Positions 1 to 13,408 of a stretch of 64,000 bases of DNA are shown here, in pieces. The stretch is taken from NCBI GenBank assembly GCA_030544685.1, contig CP086683.1:3844001-3908000 (forward strand), read 5' to 3'. Position 1 is the stretch's first letter. Each line of letters starts with the position of its first letter. The notes below the pieces were generated by a model. It ran no database searches and was not told the origin of the DNA. It saw only the letters and a program-made list of their open reading frames with translations. Source of the stretch: Pseudomonas sp. B21_DOA. GTDB taxonomy: Bacteria > Pseudomonadota > Gammaproteobacteria > Pseudomonadales > Pseudomonadaceae. A program made the position numbers and the translations under genes.

Positions 1-34
1 TTCGATCCGCAGGTTTGTCTTGTTAATTTCATCT

Positions 35-62
35 GAACTTTTCCCCGCGCCGGTTGCTCGGA
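35..62 (+). promoter_or_regulatory. Candidate AlgU (sigma-22/RpoE-type) promoter of glgE
   Basis: A perfect GAACTT (35-40) is followed after 17 bases by TCGGA (58-62). The AlgU consensus in Pseudomonas is GAACTT-N16/17-TCTGA, so the match is 6/6 and 4/5. Transcription would start near 70, giving a leader of about 80 nt before the glgE start at 153. AlgU control would fit a stress role for trehalose and glucan, but this is a motif match only. Confidence 0.5.
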
Positions 63-152
63 ACCTAGGTGAGTTCATGACAGGGCCGGCGCTTTGTCGC
101 GAATACTGTTCTGGCACAAGAGCGTCCTTGGGGCGTTAAGGAGAGATGCTCA

Positions 153-2150
153 ATGACTGCTGAAAGACCTTCAGAGCTGAGTTACAACCCGCACATGCCG
201 CTGTCGCAGGCATTGCTGCTGCCACGTATCGTCATCGAAAACACCATGCCGACCCTTGATGGCGGGCAGTTTGCCGTCAAATCGATTGCCGGGCGCGAGG
301 TGGTAGTGACCAGCAAAGTCTTTGCGGACGGCCATGACAAGCTCGCCGTGCGCATTCGCTGGCGCGAGGAAGGCCAGGAAACCTGGCAGACCGAAGTCAT
401 GTCCGATCAGGGTAACAACACCTGGCAAGGCCGGTTCCGCCCAGAAGAGCAGGGCCGCTACCTGTATTGCATTGAAGCGTGGATTGATCATTTCGCCAGC
501 TTCCAGTACGAACTGGAAAAGAAGCACAGCGCGGCGGTGCCGGTTTCTCTGGAACTGCAGGAAGGCCGGACGATGGTGCAACAGGCCGCCGAACGCAGCG
601 AAGGTCAGCTCAGCGAGCAGCTCGCCGCGCTGCACCACGAATTGTCCGGCCTGCTCGAAACCGAGCAGGTCGCGCTGTTTCTGCACTCGCGCAGTGCCAA
701 GCTGATGGCCCAGGCCGATCATCGCGCCTACCTCAGCATCAGCGCCGAATTCCCCATGGACGTCGAGCGCGAACTCGCCGAGTTCGCCAGTTGGTATGAG
801 CTGTTTCCGCGCTCGATCACCGACGATCCCCAGCGTCACGGCACCTTTAACGACGTGCACTCGCGTCTGCCGATGATTCAGGACATGGGTTTCGACGTGT
901 TGTATTTCACGCCGATTCACCCGATCGGCCGCGCCCACCGCAAGGGCCGCAACAATTCCCTGACGGCCGGCCCGGATGATCCCGGCAGCCCGTATGCGAT
1001 CGGCAGCGAGGAGGGTGGTCACGAGGCGATTCACTCGCAGCTCGGCACCCGTGAAGATTTCCGCCGCCTGGTGGCTGCGGCAGCCGATCATGGCCTGGAA
1101 ATCGCTCTCGATTTCGCCATTCAGTGCTCCCAGGACCATCCGTGGCTCAAGGAGCATCCGGGCTGGTTCAACTGGCGCCCGGACGGCACGATCAAATACG
1201 CCGAGAACCCGCCGAAGAAATACCAGGACATCGTCAATGTTGACTTTTACGCGCCGGATGCGATTCCGAGCCTGTGGGTCGAGTTGCGTGACATCGTCGT
1301 CGGCTGGGTCAAGGAAGGCGTGAAAATCTTCCGCGTCGATAATCCGCACACCAAGCCGCTGCCGTTCTGGCAATGGCTGATCGCCGACGTGCGCACCCTG
1401 TATCCGGAAGTGATCTTCCTCGCCGAGGCTTTCACCACGCCGGCGATGATGGCGCGTCTGGGCAAGGTCGGGTATTCGCAGAGCTACACCTATTTCACCT
1501 GGCGCAACACCAAGGCCGAACTGGCGGAATATTTCACCGAACTCAATCAGTCGCCGTGGCGCGAATGCTACCGGCCGAATTTCTTCGTCAACACCCCGGA
1601 CATTAACCCGGCGTTTTTGCATGAGTCGGGGCGTCCCGGTTTCCTCATTCGCGCGGCTCTGGCGACCATGGGTTCGGGACTGTGGGGCATGTATTCCGGC
1701 TTCGAGTTGTGCGAATCGGCGCCAGTACCGGGCAAAGAGGAATATCTGGATTCGGAGAAGTACGAAATCCGCGTCCGCGATTTCACCGCGCCCGGCAACA
1801 TCATCGCCGAGATCGCCCAGCTCAACCGCATCCGCCGGCAGAATCCGGCGCTGCACACGCATCTGGGGCTGAAAATCTACAACGCCTGGAACGACAACAT
1901 TCTGTACTTCGGCAAGCGCAGCGCCGATGGCAGCAATTTCATTCTGGTCGCGGTCAGCCTCGATCCGCATAACGTGCAGGAAGCGAATTTCGAACTGCCG
2001 CTGTGGGAAATGGGCCTACCGGACGACGCGACTACCCATGGCGAAGATTTGATGAACGGCCACCGCTGGGACTGGCACGGCAAATATCAGTTCATGCGCA
2101 TCGACCCGGCGTATCAGCCGTTCGGGATTTGGCGGATTTCAGCTTCGTAA
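153..2150 (+). CDS. glgE: Alpha-1,4-glucan:maltose-1-phosphate maltosyltransferase GlgE
   Basis: This cytoplasmic GH13 enzyme extends alpha-1,4-glucan with maltosyl units from maltose-1-phosphate (EC 2.4.99.16). It has 665 residues, a normal length for GlgE. The family's catalytic segments are visible: FRVDNPH with the nucleophile Asp at 396, LAEAFT with the acid/base Glu at 425, and NTPDI with Asp at 483. An N-terminal beta-sandwich region precedes the barrel. The ATG at 153 follows AAGGAGAG at good spacing. It is the first gene of glgE-treS-glgB, where the treS product supplies its donor. The reading frame is intact, unlike those of its two neighbours. Confidence 0.95.
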   Translation: MTAERPSELSYNPHMPLSQALLLPRIVIENTMPTLDGGQFAVKSIAGREVVVTSKVFADGHDKLAVRIRWREEGQETWQTEVMSDQGNNTWQGRFRPEEQGRYLYCIEAWIDHFASFQYELEKKHSAAVPVSLELQEGRTMVQQAAERSEGQLSEQLAALHHELSGLLETEQVALFLHSRSAKLMAQADHRAYLSISAEFPMDVERELAEFASWYELFPRSITDDPQRHGTFNDVHSRLPMIQDMGFDVLYFTPIHPIGRAHRKGRNNSLTAGPDDPGSPYAIGSEEGGHEAIHSQLGTREDFRRLVAAAADHGLEIALDFAIQCSQDHPWLKEHPGWFNWRPDGTIKYAENPPKKYQDIVNVDFYAPDAIPSLWVELRDIVVGWVKEGVKIFRVDNPHTKPLPFWQWLIADVRTLYPEVIFLAEAFTTPAMMARLGKVGYSQSYTYFTWRNTKAELAEYFTELNQSPWRECYRPNFFVNTPDINPAFLHESGRPGFLIRAALATMGSGLWGMYSGFELCESAPVPGKEEYLDSEKYEIRVRDFTAPGNIIAEIAQLNRIRRQNPALHTHLGLKIYNAWNDNILYFGKRSADGSNFILVAVSLDPHNVQEANFELPLWEMGLPDDATTHGEDLMNGHRWDWHGKYQFMRIDPAYQPFGIWRISAS

Positions 2151-2164
2151 CATTTGCACCGCCT

Positions 2165-2287
2165 CCGTGGCGAGGGGATTTATCCCCGTTGGGCGCGCAG
2201 CGGCCCCTTTTTCAAGCTGCACCGCGTTAACAATTTGCGACTGCTGCGCAGCCGAACGGGGATAAATCCCTCGCCACAGGGGCTCAC
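2165..2287. repeat. REP-type inverted repeat pair (GTGGCGAGGGATTTATCCCC type)
   Basis: The left arm (about 2165-2205) and right arm (about 2243-2287) are imperfect reverse complements built on the motif GGCGAGGG(G)ATTTATCCCCG. This is a common intergenic element of P. fluorescens-group genomes. It fills most of the gap between glgE and treS and could form a long hairpin in the transcript, which may adjust the expression of the two genes. Confidence 0.8.
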
Positions 2288-2333
2288 CACTGCGAGTCCC
2301 TCGGTGTATCAGAGAATTTTTCAGGAGTTCCAC

Positions 2334-5674
<3,341 letters not shown>

Positions 5675-5676
5675 TC

Positions 5677-7907
<2,231 letters not shown>

Positions 7908-7923
7908 TCCAGGAACAGTAAAA

Positions 7924-8016
7924 CTGTGGGAGCGGGCTTGCCCGCGAAGAGGCCGCCATATTCAGCATTTTTGTTGACTGACACGCCGCCATCGCTGGCA
8001 AGCCAGCTCCCACAGG
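7924..8016. repeat. REP-type inverted repeat pair (GTGGGAGC type)
   Basis: The left arm (7924-7949) and right arm (7991-8016) pair as inverted GTGGGAGC...GGCTTGC elements around a loop of about 40 bases. The element lies between the converging glgB and autotransporter genes, where it may help end transcription from both sides. Confidence 0.8.
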
Positions 8017-8035
8017 ATTTTCGGTAGTCTGGAGA

Positions 8036-9088
8036 TCACCAGCGCATCCGCACGCCGAGGCTGCCAATGATGCCGTTCAGATCATTGTCATCCACATCGC
8101 TGCTGTAATCGGCGCTCATGTACAGGCTCACTGCCGGCGTGACCCGCGCCACCAGTCCCAGTCCCAATTCCACTGTTGAAGACTTGCGGCTGCTGCTGAT
8201 CTTGTCGACCTGATCCAGCGTCAACGTGCTGCCGCTGTAGACGGTGTGCCAAAGGTTGGTGCGCACGTAGGGTTCCACCGGTAAGCCATTCAAGTCATAA
8301 CTGCCCTTCAACCGCGCACCGACGCGGCCGCTCCACGCGGTCAGGTCGGACGAAGCGGCGTTGCCCGAGCCGGCATAAGGCGCATCAAGGCTGATCCGCT
8401 GGTTGATCAATTGCGCCTGCGGTTCAACCACCCAGTTCTCGCTCAGGCCGATCGGATAACCGCCCTCGACCGAAAATGTCATTGCACTGCCTTCGGTGGC
8501 CTGACGATTACCTTGCGCAGTGCGACTGAAACCGCTGACCCGACCGCCGCTGGCCGAGACGTCTACGTGCCAGCCCTGCGCGCCGATCAGGCTGTAATAG
8601 GCGCCCAGGTTCTGGCCTTGCAAATTCAAGCGGCCAGTGTTTAGGGCGGAGAGGGTGCGTCGGGTCAGTACGCCATCGGCACTCATCTGAATCTGATTGT
8701 CGCCGCCGATCAGGCCAACGGTCTGGGTAGCGCCATTACCGCTTTTCAGCGTAACCACCGCCGGGCCTTTGTACTCGCCGCCGGGCATCGCATAACCGGA
8801 GGACAGTGCATCAGTCTGCGCGCGCCGGGCGCTCCTGCCGTACAGCTCATCCCATGCGGAGGGCGCAAGATCTTCAGTGATCAGGCGCGAACTCTGGTGA
8901 CTCAGCGGCAGCGGCCCGGGCGTTATCACGGTCACCGGCAAGGTCATCACCGGCACGTCGGCGCGATACCACGTGGATTCATCCGCCGCAGACTCCGCAT
9001 GCGCCTCCATGGACGAGCACAGCAGCAGTGAACCTGACACTGTGCAAAAAGTGATTTTCAGTTCGTGTGGGGTCAGTGAAGTTTTCAT
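8036..9088 (-). CDS. Short autotransporter-type outer-membrane beta-barrel protein
   Basis: The 350-residue product has a signal-like N-terminus (residues about 1-32, ending in AHAES), about 50 linking residues and then an autotransporter-like beta-barrel of about 270 residues. It ends in VRMRW, a terminal aromatic residue as expected for outer-membrane barrels. Alternating strands such as VEPQAQLINQRISL and VEPYVRTNLWHTVY fit the family. Almost no passenger is present, so it may be a minimal or truncated autotransporter, or a barrel with only a short exposed segment. The reading frame is open and the start is preceded by AAGGTAG. The substrate or function is not known. Confidence 0.75.
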   Translation of the reverse strand: MKTSLTPHELKITFCTVSGSLLLCSSMEAHAESAADESTWYRADVPVMTLPVTVITPGPLPLSHQSSRLITEDLAPSAWDELYGRSARRAQTDALSSGYAMPGGEYKGPAVVTLKSGNGATQTVGLIGGDNQIQMSADGVLTRRTLSALNTGRLNLQGQNLGAYYSLIGAQGWHVDVSASGGRVSGFSRTAQGNRQATEGSAMTFSVEGGYPIGLSENWVVEPQAQLINQRISLDAPYAGSGNAASSDLTAWSGRVGARLKGSYDLNGLPVEPYVRTNLWHTVYSGSTLTLDQVDKISSSRKSSTVELGLGLVARVTPAVSLYMSADYSSDVDDNDLNGIIGSLGVRMRW

Positions 9089-9467
9089 GGAGGTCTACCT
9101 TGCAAGCGCATGCGTCATCTCGGGTCTGGCGTCTCTCCTACCCCGAACGAGGGGCGACCGAATAGAGCGGGGCGAACCGCGGCTGCTCGATTTCCCGAGT
9201 GCCGGAAGGTCAGCCCCATTAAGTGTTTCCGGGGTAGTAAGGTAGAGATAAGAAGAGCGACGCCTGCGCGTCAAGAAAATGCGCGATGAATGGCGGGCTT
9301 AAATCAGTCTTCGCAAGCGTTTGTTTTTCTGAACATAACTAAGTGGTTGTTTGCATGGAAAAACGCTTGCGAAGTATTCATATGACGGTTTTTTGCCGCC
9401 GACGAAAGGTCATTCCTACCGGTAGTTACCGGAAGGACATGCCATGTAGTTGCTGTCAAAAACGCAG
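9089..9467. other. Intergenic region with one strong inverted repeat
   Basis: No gene is supported in these 379 bases. They separate the start of the autotransporter gene (minus) from the end of the YbhP-like gene (minus), so the promoter of the autotransporter gene should lie here. The clearest structure is the 14-base inverted repeat listed separately at 9309-9374. A small palindrome CTACCGGTAG lies at 9417-9426. Confidence 0.6.
9309..9374. repeat. Inverted repeat CTTCGCAAGCGTTT / AAACGCTTGCGAAG
   Basis: Two perfect 14-base arms (9309-9322 and 9361-9374) are separated by 38 bases of AT-richer sequence. The arms do not match the REP families elsewhere in this window. Position upstream of the autotransporter gene suggests paired operator half-sites, but I cannot name a regulator. 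Confidence 0.6.
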
Positions 9468-10274
9468 CTACAGGTGCACCTCAACTGCTAACGGCAAGTG
9501 ATCCGAAAGATGCGTCCACGGTTTGTTGCCGAGAATTCTTGGATCATGGCTGCTGGCATTGCGCAGATAGATCCGGTCAAGTCTCAACAAGGGAAACCGC
9601 GCCGGATAAGTTTTCGCTGGGCGCCCATGATGGCGCTCGAAAGCCTCGTGCAAATAATCGCGACGGGCGAGGGCAGCATTACCTTGCAACTGCCAGTCGT
9701 TGAAATCGCCGGCGATGATCACCGGCGCATCCTCCGGCAGCGATTCAAGCAACTGGCAGAGCAGTTGCAACTGCAATTGCCGATGGCTTTCCAGCAGACT
9801 CAAATGCACACAGATCGCATGCACCTCGTCATGTCCAGGCACATCGAGTATGCAGTGCAACAGCCCGCGCCGTTCTGGGCCAGTGATCGAGACGTCGAGG
9901 TTGCGGTATTCGCGAATCGGGTATTTCGACAGCAGCGCGTTGCCATGATGACCGTCGGGATAAACGGCATTGCGCCCGTAGGCAAAATCGCTCCACATAC
10001 TGTCGGCAAGAAATTCGTATTGCGAGGTCTGCGGCCAGTCGTTGTAGCGACTCGAATGGCGTTCGTGTTCACCCACCACTTCCTGCAGAAACACCAGATC
10101 GGCCGAGGTACTGCGCATCGCTTCGCGCAGCTCCGGGAGGACGAAGCGCCGATTCAGTGCGGTGAAGCCCTTGTGGGTGTTGACCGTGAGTACCCGCAGG
10201 CGATGAATGACTGGCGCGTCGACCGCTTGACGCTTGGGATCGCTGGACACGTTCACTCCTCTGAATTGGGCCAT
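9468..10274 (-). CDS. YbhP-like endonuclease/exonuclease/phosphatase-family protein
   Basis: The 268-residue protein belongs to the metal-dependent endonuclease/exonuclease/phosphatase fold. Visible motifs are NTHKGF near the start, DLVFLQEV, AGDFNDW, LDRIYL and the C-terminal SDHLPL, which carry the usual Asn, Glu, Asp-Asn and Asp-His catalytic residues. The opening (VLTVNTHKGFTALNRRF) is characteristic of the YbhP branch. In other bacteria ybhP lies beside the cardiolipin synthase gene clsB (ybhO), but no clsB is present here. The substrate is unknown. REP repeats upstream separate it from the PIG-L gene. Confidence 0.85.
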   Translation of the reverse strand: MAQFRGVNVSSDPKRQAVDAPVIHRLRVLTVNTHKGFTALNRRFVLPELREAMRSTSADLVFLQEVVGEHERHSSRYNDWPQTSQYEFLADSMWSDFAYGRNAVYPDGHHGNALLSKYPIREYRNLDVSITGPERRGLLHCILDVPGHDEVHAICVHLSLLESHRQLQLQLLCQLLESLPEDAPVIIAGDFNDWQLQGNAALARRDYLHEAFERHHGRPAKTYPARFPLLRLDRIYLRNASSHDPRILGNKPWTHLSDHLPLAVEVHL

Positions 10275-10342
10275 GCCTGTTCATGCGACTGGTTTGAGGG
10301 GGTGGCAGTTCCTTACAGAAATGTTTGATCGTACACAGGACT

Positions 10343-10434
10343 CTGTGGGAGCTGGCTTGCCAGCGATGGGGCCAAATCAGCAGTATCTCTGTTGCCTGAT
10401 ACACCGCTATCGCTGGCAAGCCAGCTCCCACAGG
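10343..10434. repeat. REP-type inverted repeat pair (GTGGGAGCTGGCTTGCCAGCGAT type)
   Basis: The arms at 10343-10369 and 10409-10434 are near-perfect reverse complements containing CTGTGGGAGCTGGCTTGCCAGCGAT. They bracket about 40 bases and lie between the PIG-L paralogue and the YbhP-like gene. Confidence 0.85.
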
Positions 10435-10462
10435 GTTTCACGGTGTCAGAGGTCTTTGGCGT

Positions 10463-11221
10463 TCAGAAGAAGACGATTTCATACGGCAGGCGCATCCGTT
10501 CCAGCAGCACCGGTGGCAGCAGCGGGGCGATGCCGATGGCCGGTTCGCCTTTGAGCTGGCTGGCGTAAGCGTGGGTGGCGTGGCTCTTGCGCGCGACTGT
10601 CCAGGTGTCGAGACGCAGCTTGCGCGCACGCTCCCAGGGAATCATTTGCTGCTCGCGCTCCGGCCAGTGCCAGGCCCACACCGGCACATCGTGGTAGGTC
10701 GCCCCGGCCTTCTGCGCCGCATCGAAACTGGCCCGGCCGACCACTTCATGGTCCGCTGGACCATCCTTGCGCCAAGTGCTGAACACCACGTCGCCCGGGC
10801 GCAGGTAACGCCCGATGAATTCGGTCAGTTGGCTTTGCTGATCGCTCAGCGCGTTATCGGTAAAACCGCCGCGCACCCATTTCAGGCTGTGCATCGGCAG
10901 GCCGAGACGGCGCAGGGCTTCGACGCTTTCCTGCGGACGGAACACGCTCAGGCGTTGTTCCGACCATTGCCGCGAGCCGGGGTGGCTGGCGCTGCCGTCA
11001 GTAATCGAGAGCAATTGCAGAGGATGACCGAGGCTGGACAGCAGCTGCAGCAAGCCGCCGCAGGTGACGACTTCATCGCCCGGATGCGGGGCGATCACCA
11101 CGGCGCGGGCGCCGGCGGGAACCAGACTGTGGGTGTTGATGACGGGAATATTGTCGAGCTGCGGCGCGCTGTTCCAGATCTGGGCTGGCAGGCCGTGTTC
11201 GTTGAGCAATGACGGTTTCAT
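10463..11221 (-). CDS. PIG-L-family protein with altered active site (possible pseudoenzyme)
   Basis: This 252-residue protein is a clear paralogue of the PIG-L deacetylase at 12650-13408: equal length, and shared DGSASHPGS, RPQES and ALRRLGLPMHSLKW segments. Compared with the family motif HPDDE it reads HPGDE (46-50), so the Asp that acts as general base in MshB-type enzymes is Gly48. In the second motif GHxDH it reads GPADH, so the catalytic-acid His is Pro155. The zinc ligands His46, Asp49 and His158 remain. It may bind metal and sugar without normal catalysis. The ATG at 11221 follows AAGGACG; the longer in-frame start at 11353 has no such signal. It lies 176 bases after the glycosyltransferase gene. 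Confidence 0.85.
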   Translation of the reverse strand: MKPSLLNEHGLPAQIWNSAPQLDNIPVINTHSLVPAGARAVVIAPHPGDEVVTCGGLLQLLSSLGHPLQLLSITDGSASHPGSRQWSEQRLSVFRPQESVEALRRLGLPMHSLKWVRGGFTDNALSDQQSQLTEFIGRYLRPGDVVFSTWRKDGPADHEVVGRASFDAAQKAGATYHDVPVWAWHWPEREQQMIPWERARKLRLDTWTVARKSHATHAYASQLKGEPAIGIAPLLPPVLLERMRLPYEIVFF

Positions 11222-11397
11222 GAGTGCGACGTCCTTGTGGTGTCTCGCCCTCAGTCGTGAGCAGCCGAGGCTGTCGCGGCCCGTGAAGGCAAATGAATAG
11301 CAACGGTGCAGTGCTCCAACCCTTGGATTACTGCGAGGCAGAGTATTGCTCAAGACTCGGCATTCGTCGCGTCACAGATCAATCTGATACGTATTTT

Positions 11398-12057
11398 TTA
11401 TTCCAGCTGTGCCAGATTGCGCAGGAAGTCACCGAATCCGCCCTTGGCCCGACTGTCGAGACGGGCGCTGGTGTGCACCTGCGGACGGTGACTCCAGGCA
11501 ATATTGGCGCCGCTGCGTTCCAGCGCACGGACCAGTTGCACGTCCTCATCACAGGTCAGCGGTTTGAAGCCGCCGGCCAGGCGATAGGCCTCGGCACTGA
11601 CGCCGAGGTTGGCACCGTGAATATGGCGATGGCCATCGCGGGCCTGGTAATGACGGTGATAGCGAATTTGCGCCGCTTCATCAATGGATTCATGCCAGTG
11701 CTCGACGGTGACCGTACCGCACACGGCATCTGCTTCCAGGCCCAGTTGCGCCGCCAGCCAGTCATAGGCAACGCGGCTGTCGGCATCGGTGCAAGCGATC
11801 CAGCGTGCACCGCGCTCGAGCAGCAGGCGCGCACCGGCGGCGCGGGCTTCGCCAACGTTGCGCGCATCGATCTGCAGGCTCAGCACCGGATAAGCGCTGA
11901 CGATCTGTGCCGAGCCATCGCTGCAGCTGTCGAGCACCACGAGAATTTCCACTGGCTCGCCGGCCAATTGTCCATGCTGGCTGGCACGCAAGGCGGCCCG
12001 CAGACATTCATCAAGCAGCGCCTCTTCGTTATGCGCCGGAATCACGATACCGATCAA
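11398..12057 (-). CDS. Family-2 glycosyltransferase
   Basis: The 219-residue protein has a GT-A fold start (MIGIVIPAHNEE), a DAD motif at 91-93 for nucleotide-sugar and metal binding, and an acidic CDEDVQL segment near 170 where GT2 enzymes place their catalytic base. There is no membrane segment, so it probably acts in the cytoplasm or peripherally at the membrane. Its start overlaps the end of the methyltransferase gene by four bases (ATGA type). The co-encoded deacetylase and methyltransferase suggest it adds a sugar to a molecule these enzymes also modify. The sugar and acceptor are unknown. Confidence 0.85.
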   Translation of the reverse strand: MIGIVIPAHNEEALLDECLRAALRASQHGQLAGEPVEILVVLDSCSDGSAQIVSAYPVLSLQIDARNVGEARAAGARLLLERGARWIACTDADSRVAYDWLAAQLGLEADAVCGTVTVEHWHESIDEAAQIRYHRHYQARDGHRHIHGANLGVSAEAYRLAGGFKPLTCDEDVQLVRALERSGANIAWSHRPQVHTSARLDSRAKGGFGDFLRNLAQLE

Positions 12058-12653
12058 CGCAAGCCCTCCAGGGCAGCCACCGAGCGTGGCTCACGGCTCC
12101 ACAATTCGAGAATGAAATCCGCTTCCTGATGCAGCACCAGACGCGGCAACGCCAGTTGATCGTGGATCTGATCGTGAACTTGACGTGCATTCAACGGACA
12201 GCCTTCAATCGGCGGGCGCCAGTGACAGGCCAGCAATTGGCCGTCAGCCGTCAGCGATTCGCTGATCCGGCGGATCACTTCTGTCAGATCCTGCTCGTCG
12301 AGGTAGTAGCCGATTTCGCTGAAGACGATCAGGTCGAATTTTTCCTCCGGCCAGTCAGCCGGCAGGCGTCCCTGGCGGACTTCGGCATGCTCGAATACGC
12401 TCAAGCGAGTACGTGCGAGCTGCACCGCCGCGCTTGCGGTATCGCAACACAGCAGGCGGCCGCAACGCGGAGCCAGCTCTGCACTCAGTTCGCCGTTGGC
12501 GCAACCCGGCTCGAAGACGGACCGGTAGCGAGGACGGGGCAGGGCAGCGAGGGTGACCGCGCGTTTGCGCTGTTCGTACCAGCGCTGGCGGAACGCCCAT
12601 GGGTCGTCATTGCCCGCGAACAGGCCGTCGAAATAGCGATCATCGACACTCAC
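12054..12653 (-). CDS. NodS-like SAM-dependent methyltransferase
   Basis: The 199-residue product is a class I SAM methyltransferase. Motif I is FEPGCANGEL (47-56), followed by the acidic LLCCDTA strand end and the segment FDLIVFSEIGYYL. The opening pattern (YFDGLFAGNDDPWAFRQRWY) and the SEIGYYL motif resemble NodS, the enzyme that N-methylates the deacetylated glucosamine of rhizobial Nod factors. That resemblance is from memory and not computed. It overlaps its neighbours by four bases on each side and lies directly after a PIG-L deacetylase gene, an order that would suit N-methylation of a freshly deacetylated amino sugar. This role is inferred. Confidence 0.8.
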   Translation of the reverse strand: MSVDDRYFDGLFAGNDDPWAFRQRWYEQRKRAVTLAALPRPRYRSVFEPGCANGELSAELAPRCGRLLCCDTASAAVQLARTRLSVFEHAEVRQGRLPADWPEEKFDLIVFSEIGYYLDEQDLTEVIRRISESLTADGQLLACHWRPPIEGCPLNARQVHDQIHDQLALPRLVLHQEADFILELWSREPRSVAALEGLR

Positions 12654-13408
12654 AGGAACACCACTTCAAAAGGTTGCAACAAACGATCGAGTACATAGGG
12701 CGCGAGAACTGGCCCAAGTCCGACGTCGCGGTCGCCTTCCAGCTGGCTGGCGAAAGCATGGACCGCGTGGCGTTTGCGCGCGATGTGCGTGGGTGACAAG
12801 AGAATCTTGCGTGCCCGCTCCCATGGAACCGAAGCGTCTTCCGGGGTTGCCCAGTGCCAGGTCCAGACCGGAAGTTCATGGCAGGTCGCACCGACGCGTC
12901 GCGCCGCTTCGACACTGGCACGGCCGACAGCCTCATGATCGCTGTGGCCGTCCTGGCGCCAGGTCGTGAAGACTACGTCGCTGGCATGCAGATAGCCGGC
13001 GATGAATTCGCTCAACTCCGGTTCCTGAGCTGCGACTTGGGTGTCGGTAAAACCACCGCGCAGCCATTTCAGGCTGTGCATCGGCAGACCTAGACGACGC
13101 AGGGCTTCGGCGGATTCTTGCGGTCGCACCACGCTCAAACGCTCGACTGTCCAGCGTTGCGAGCCGGGGTGACTGGCGCTGCCATCGGTGACCGAGATCA
13201 ACTGCAACGGCCGTCCCGCCGCCGCCAGCAATTGCATGATGCCGCCGCAACCGAGCACTTCGTCATCCGGATGCGGCGCGACGATCACCGCCCGCGAGCC
13301 CAGCGGTACGAGGTCAAGAATGTCAATGGCGGGCAGCTCGGCCAGACGCCGCGAAGCCTGCCATTGCTGCAGCGAAGTGCCTTGACCGACGATCGGGTTG
13401 TCCTTCAT
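12650..13408 (-). CDS. PIG-L-family deacetylase (intact active site)
   Basis: The 252-residue protein belongs to the PIG-L/LmbE family of zinc-dependent N-acetylglucosaminyl deacetylases. The motif APHPDDE gives His46, Asp48 (general base) and Asp49; the second motif GHSDH gives His155 and the zinc ligand His158. No signal peptide or membrane segment is seen. It overlaps the acyl-CoA-dehydrogenase-like gene before it and the methyltransferase gene after it by four bases each, so the four genes are almost certainly translated together. The substrate is not known; a GlcNAc-type sugar is the family expectation. Confidence 0.88.
   Translation of the reverse strand: MKDNPIVGQGTSLQQWQASRRLAELPAIDILDLVPLGSRAVIVAPHPDDEVLGCGGIMQLLAAAGRPLQLISVTDGSASHPGSQRWTVERLSVVRPQESAEALRRLGLPMHSLKWLRGGFTDTQVAAQEPELSEFIAGYLHASDVVFTTWRQDGHSDHEAVGRASVEAARRVGATCHELPVWTWHWATPEDASVPWERARKILLSPTHIARKRHAVHAFASQLEGDRDVGLGPVLAPYVLDRLLQPFEVVFL

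Noticed and set aside
171..1970. A 599-codon open frame on the minus strand opposite glgE
   Set aside because: It mirrors the codon pattern of glgE, has no family motifs and lacks a ribosome site; glgE itself is certain.
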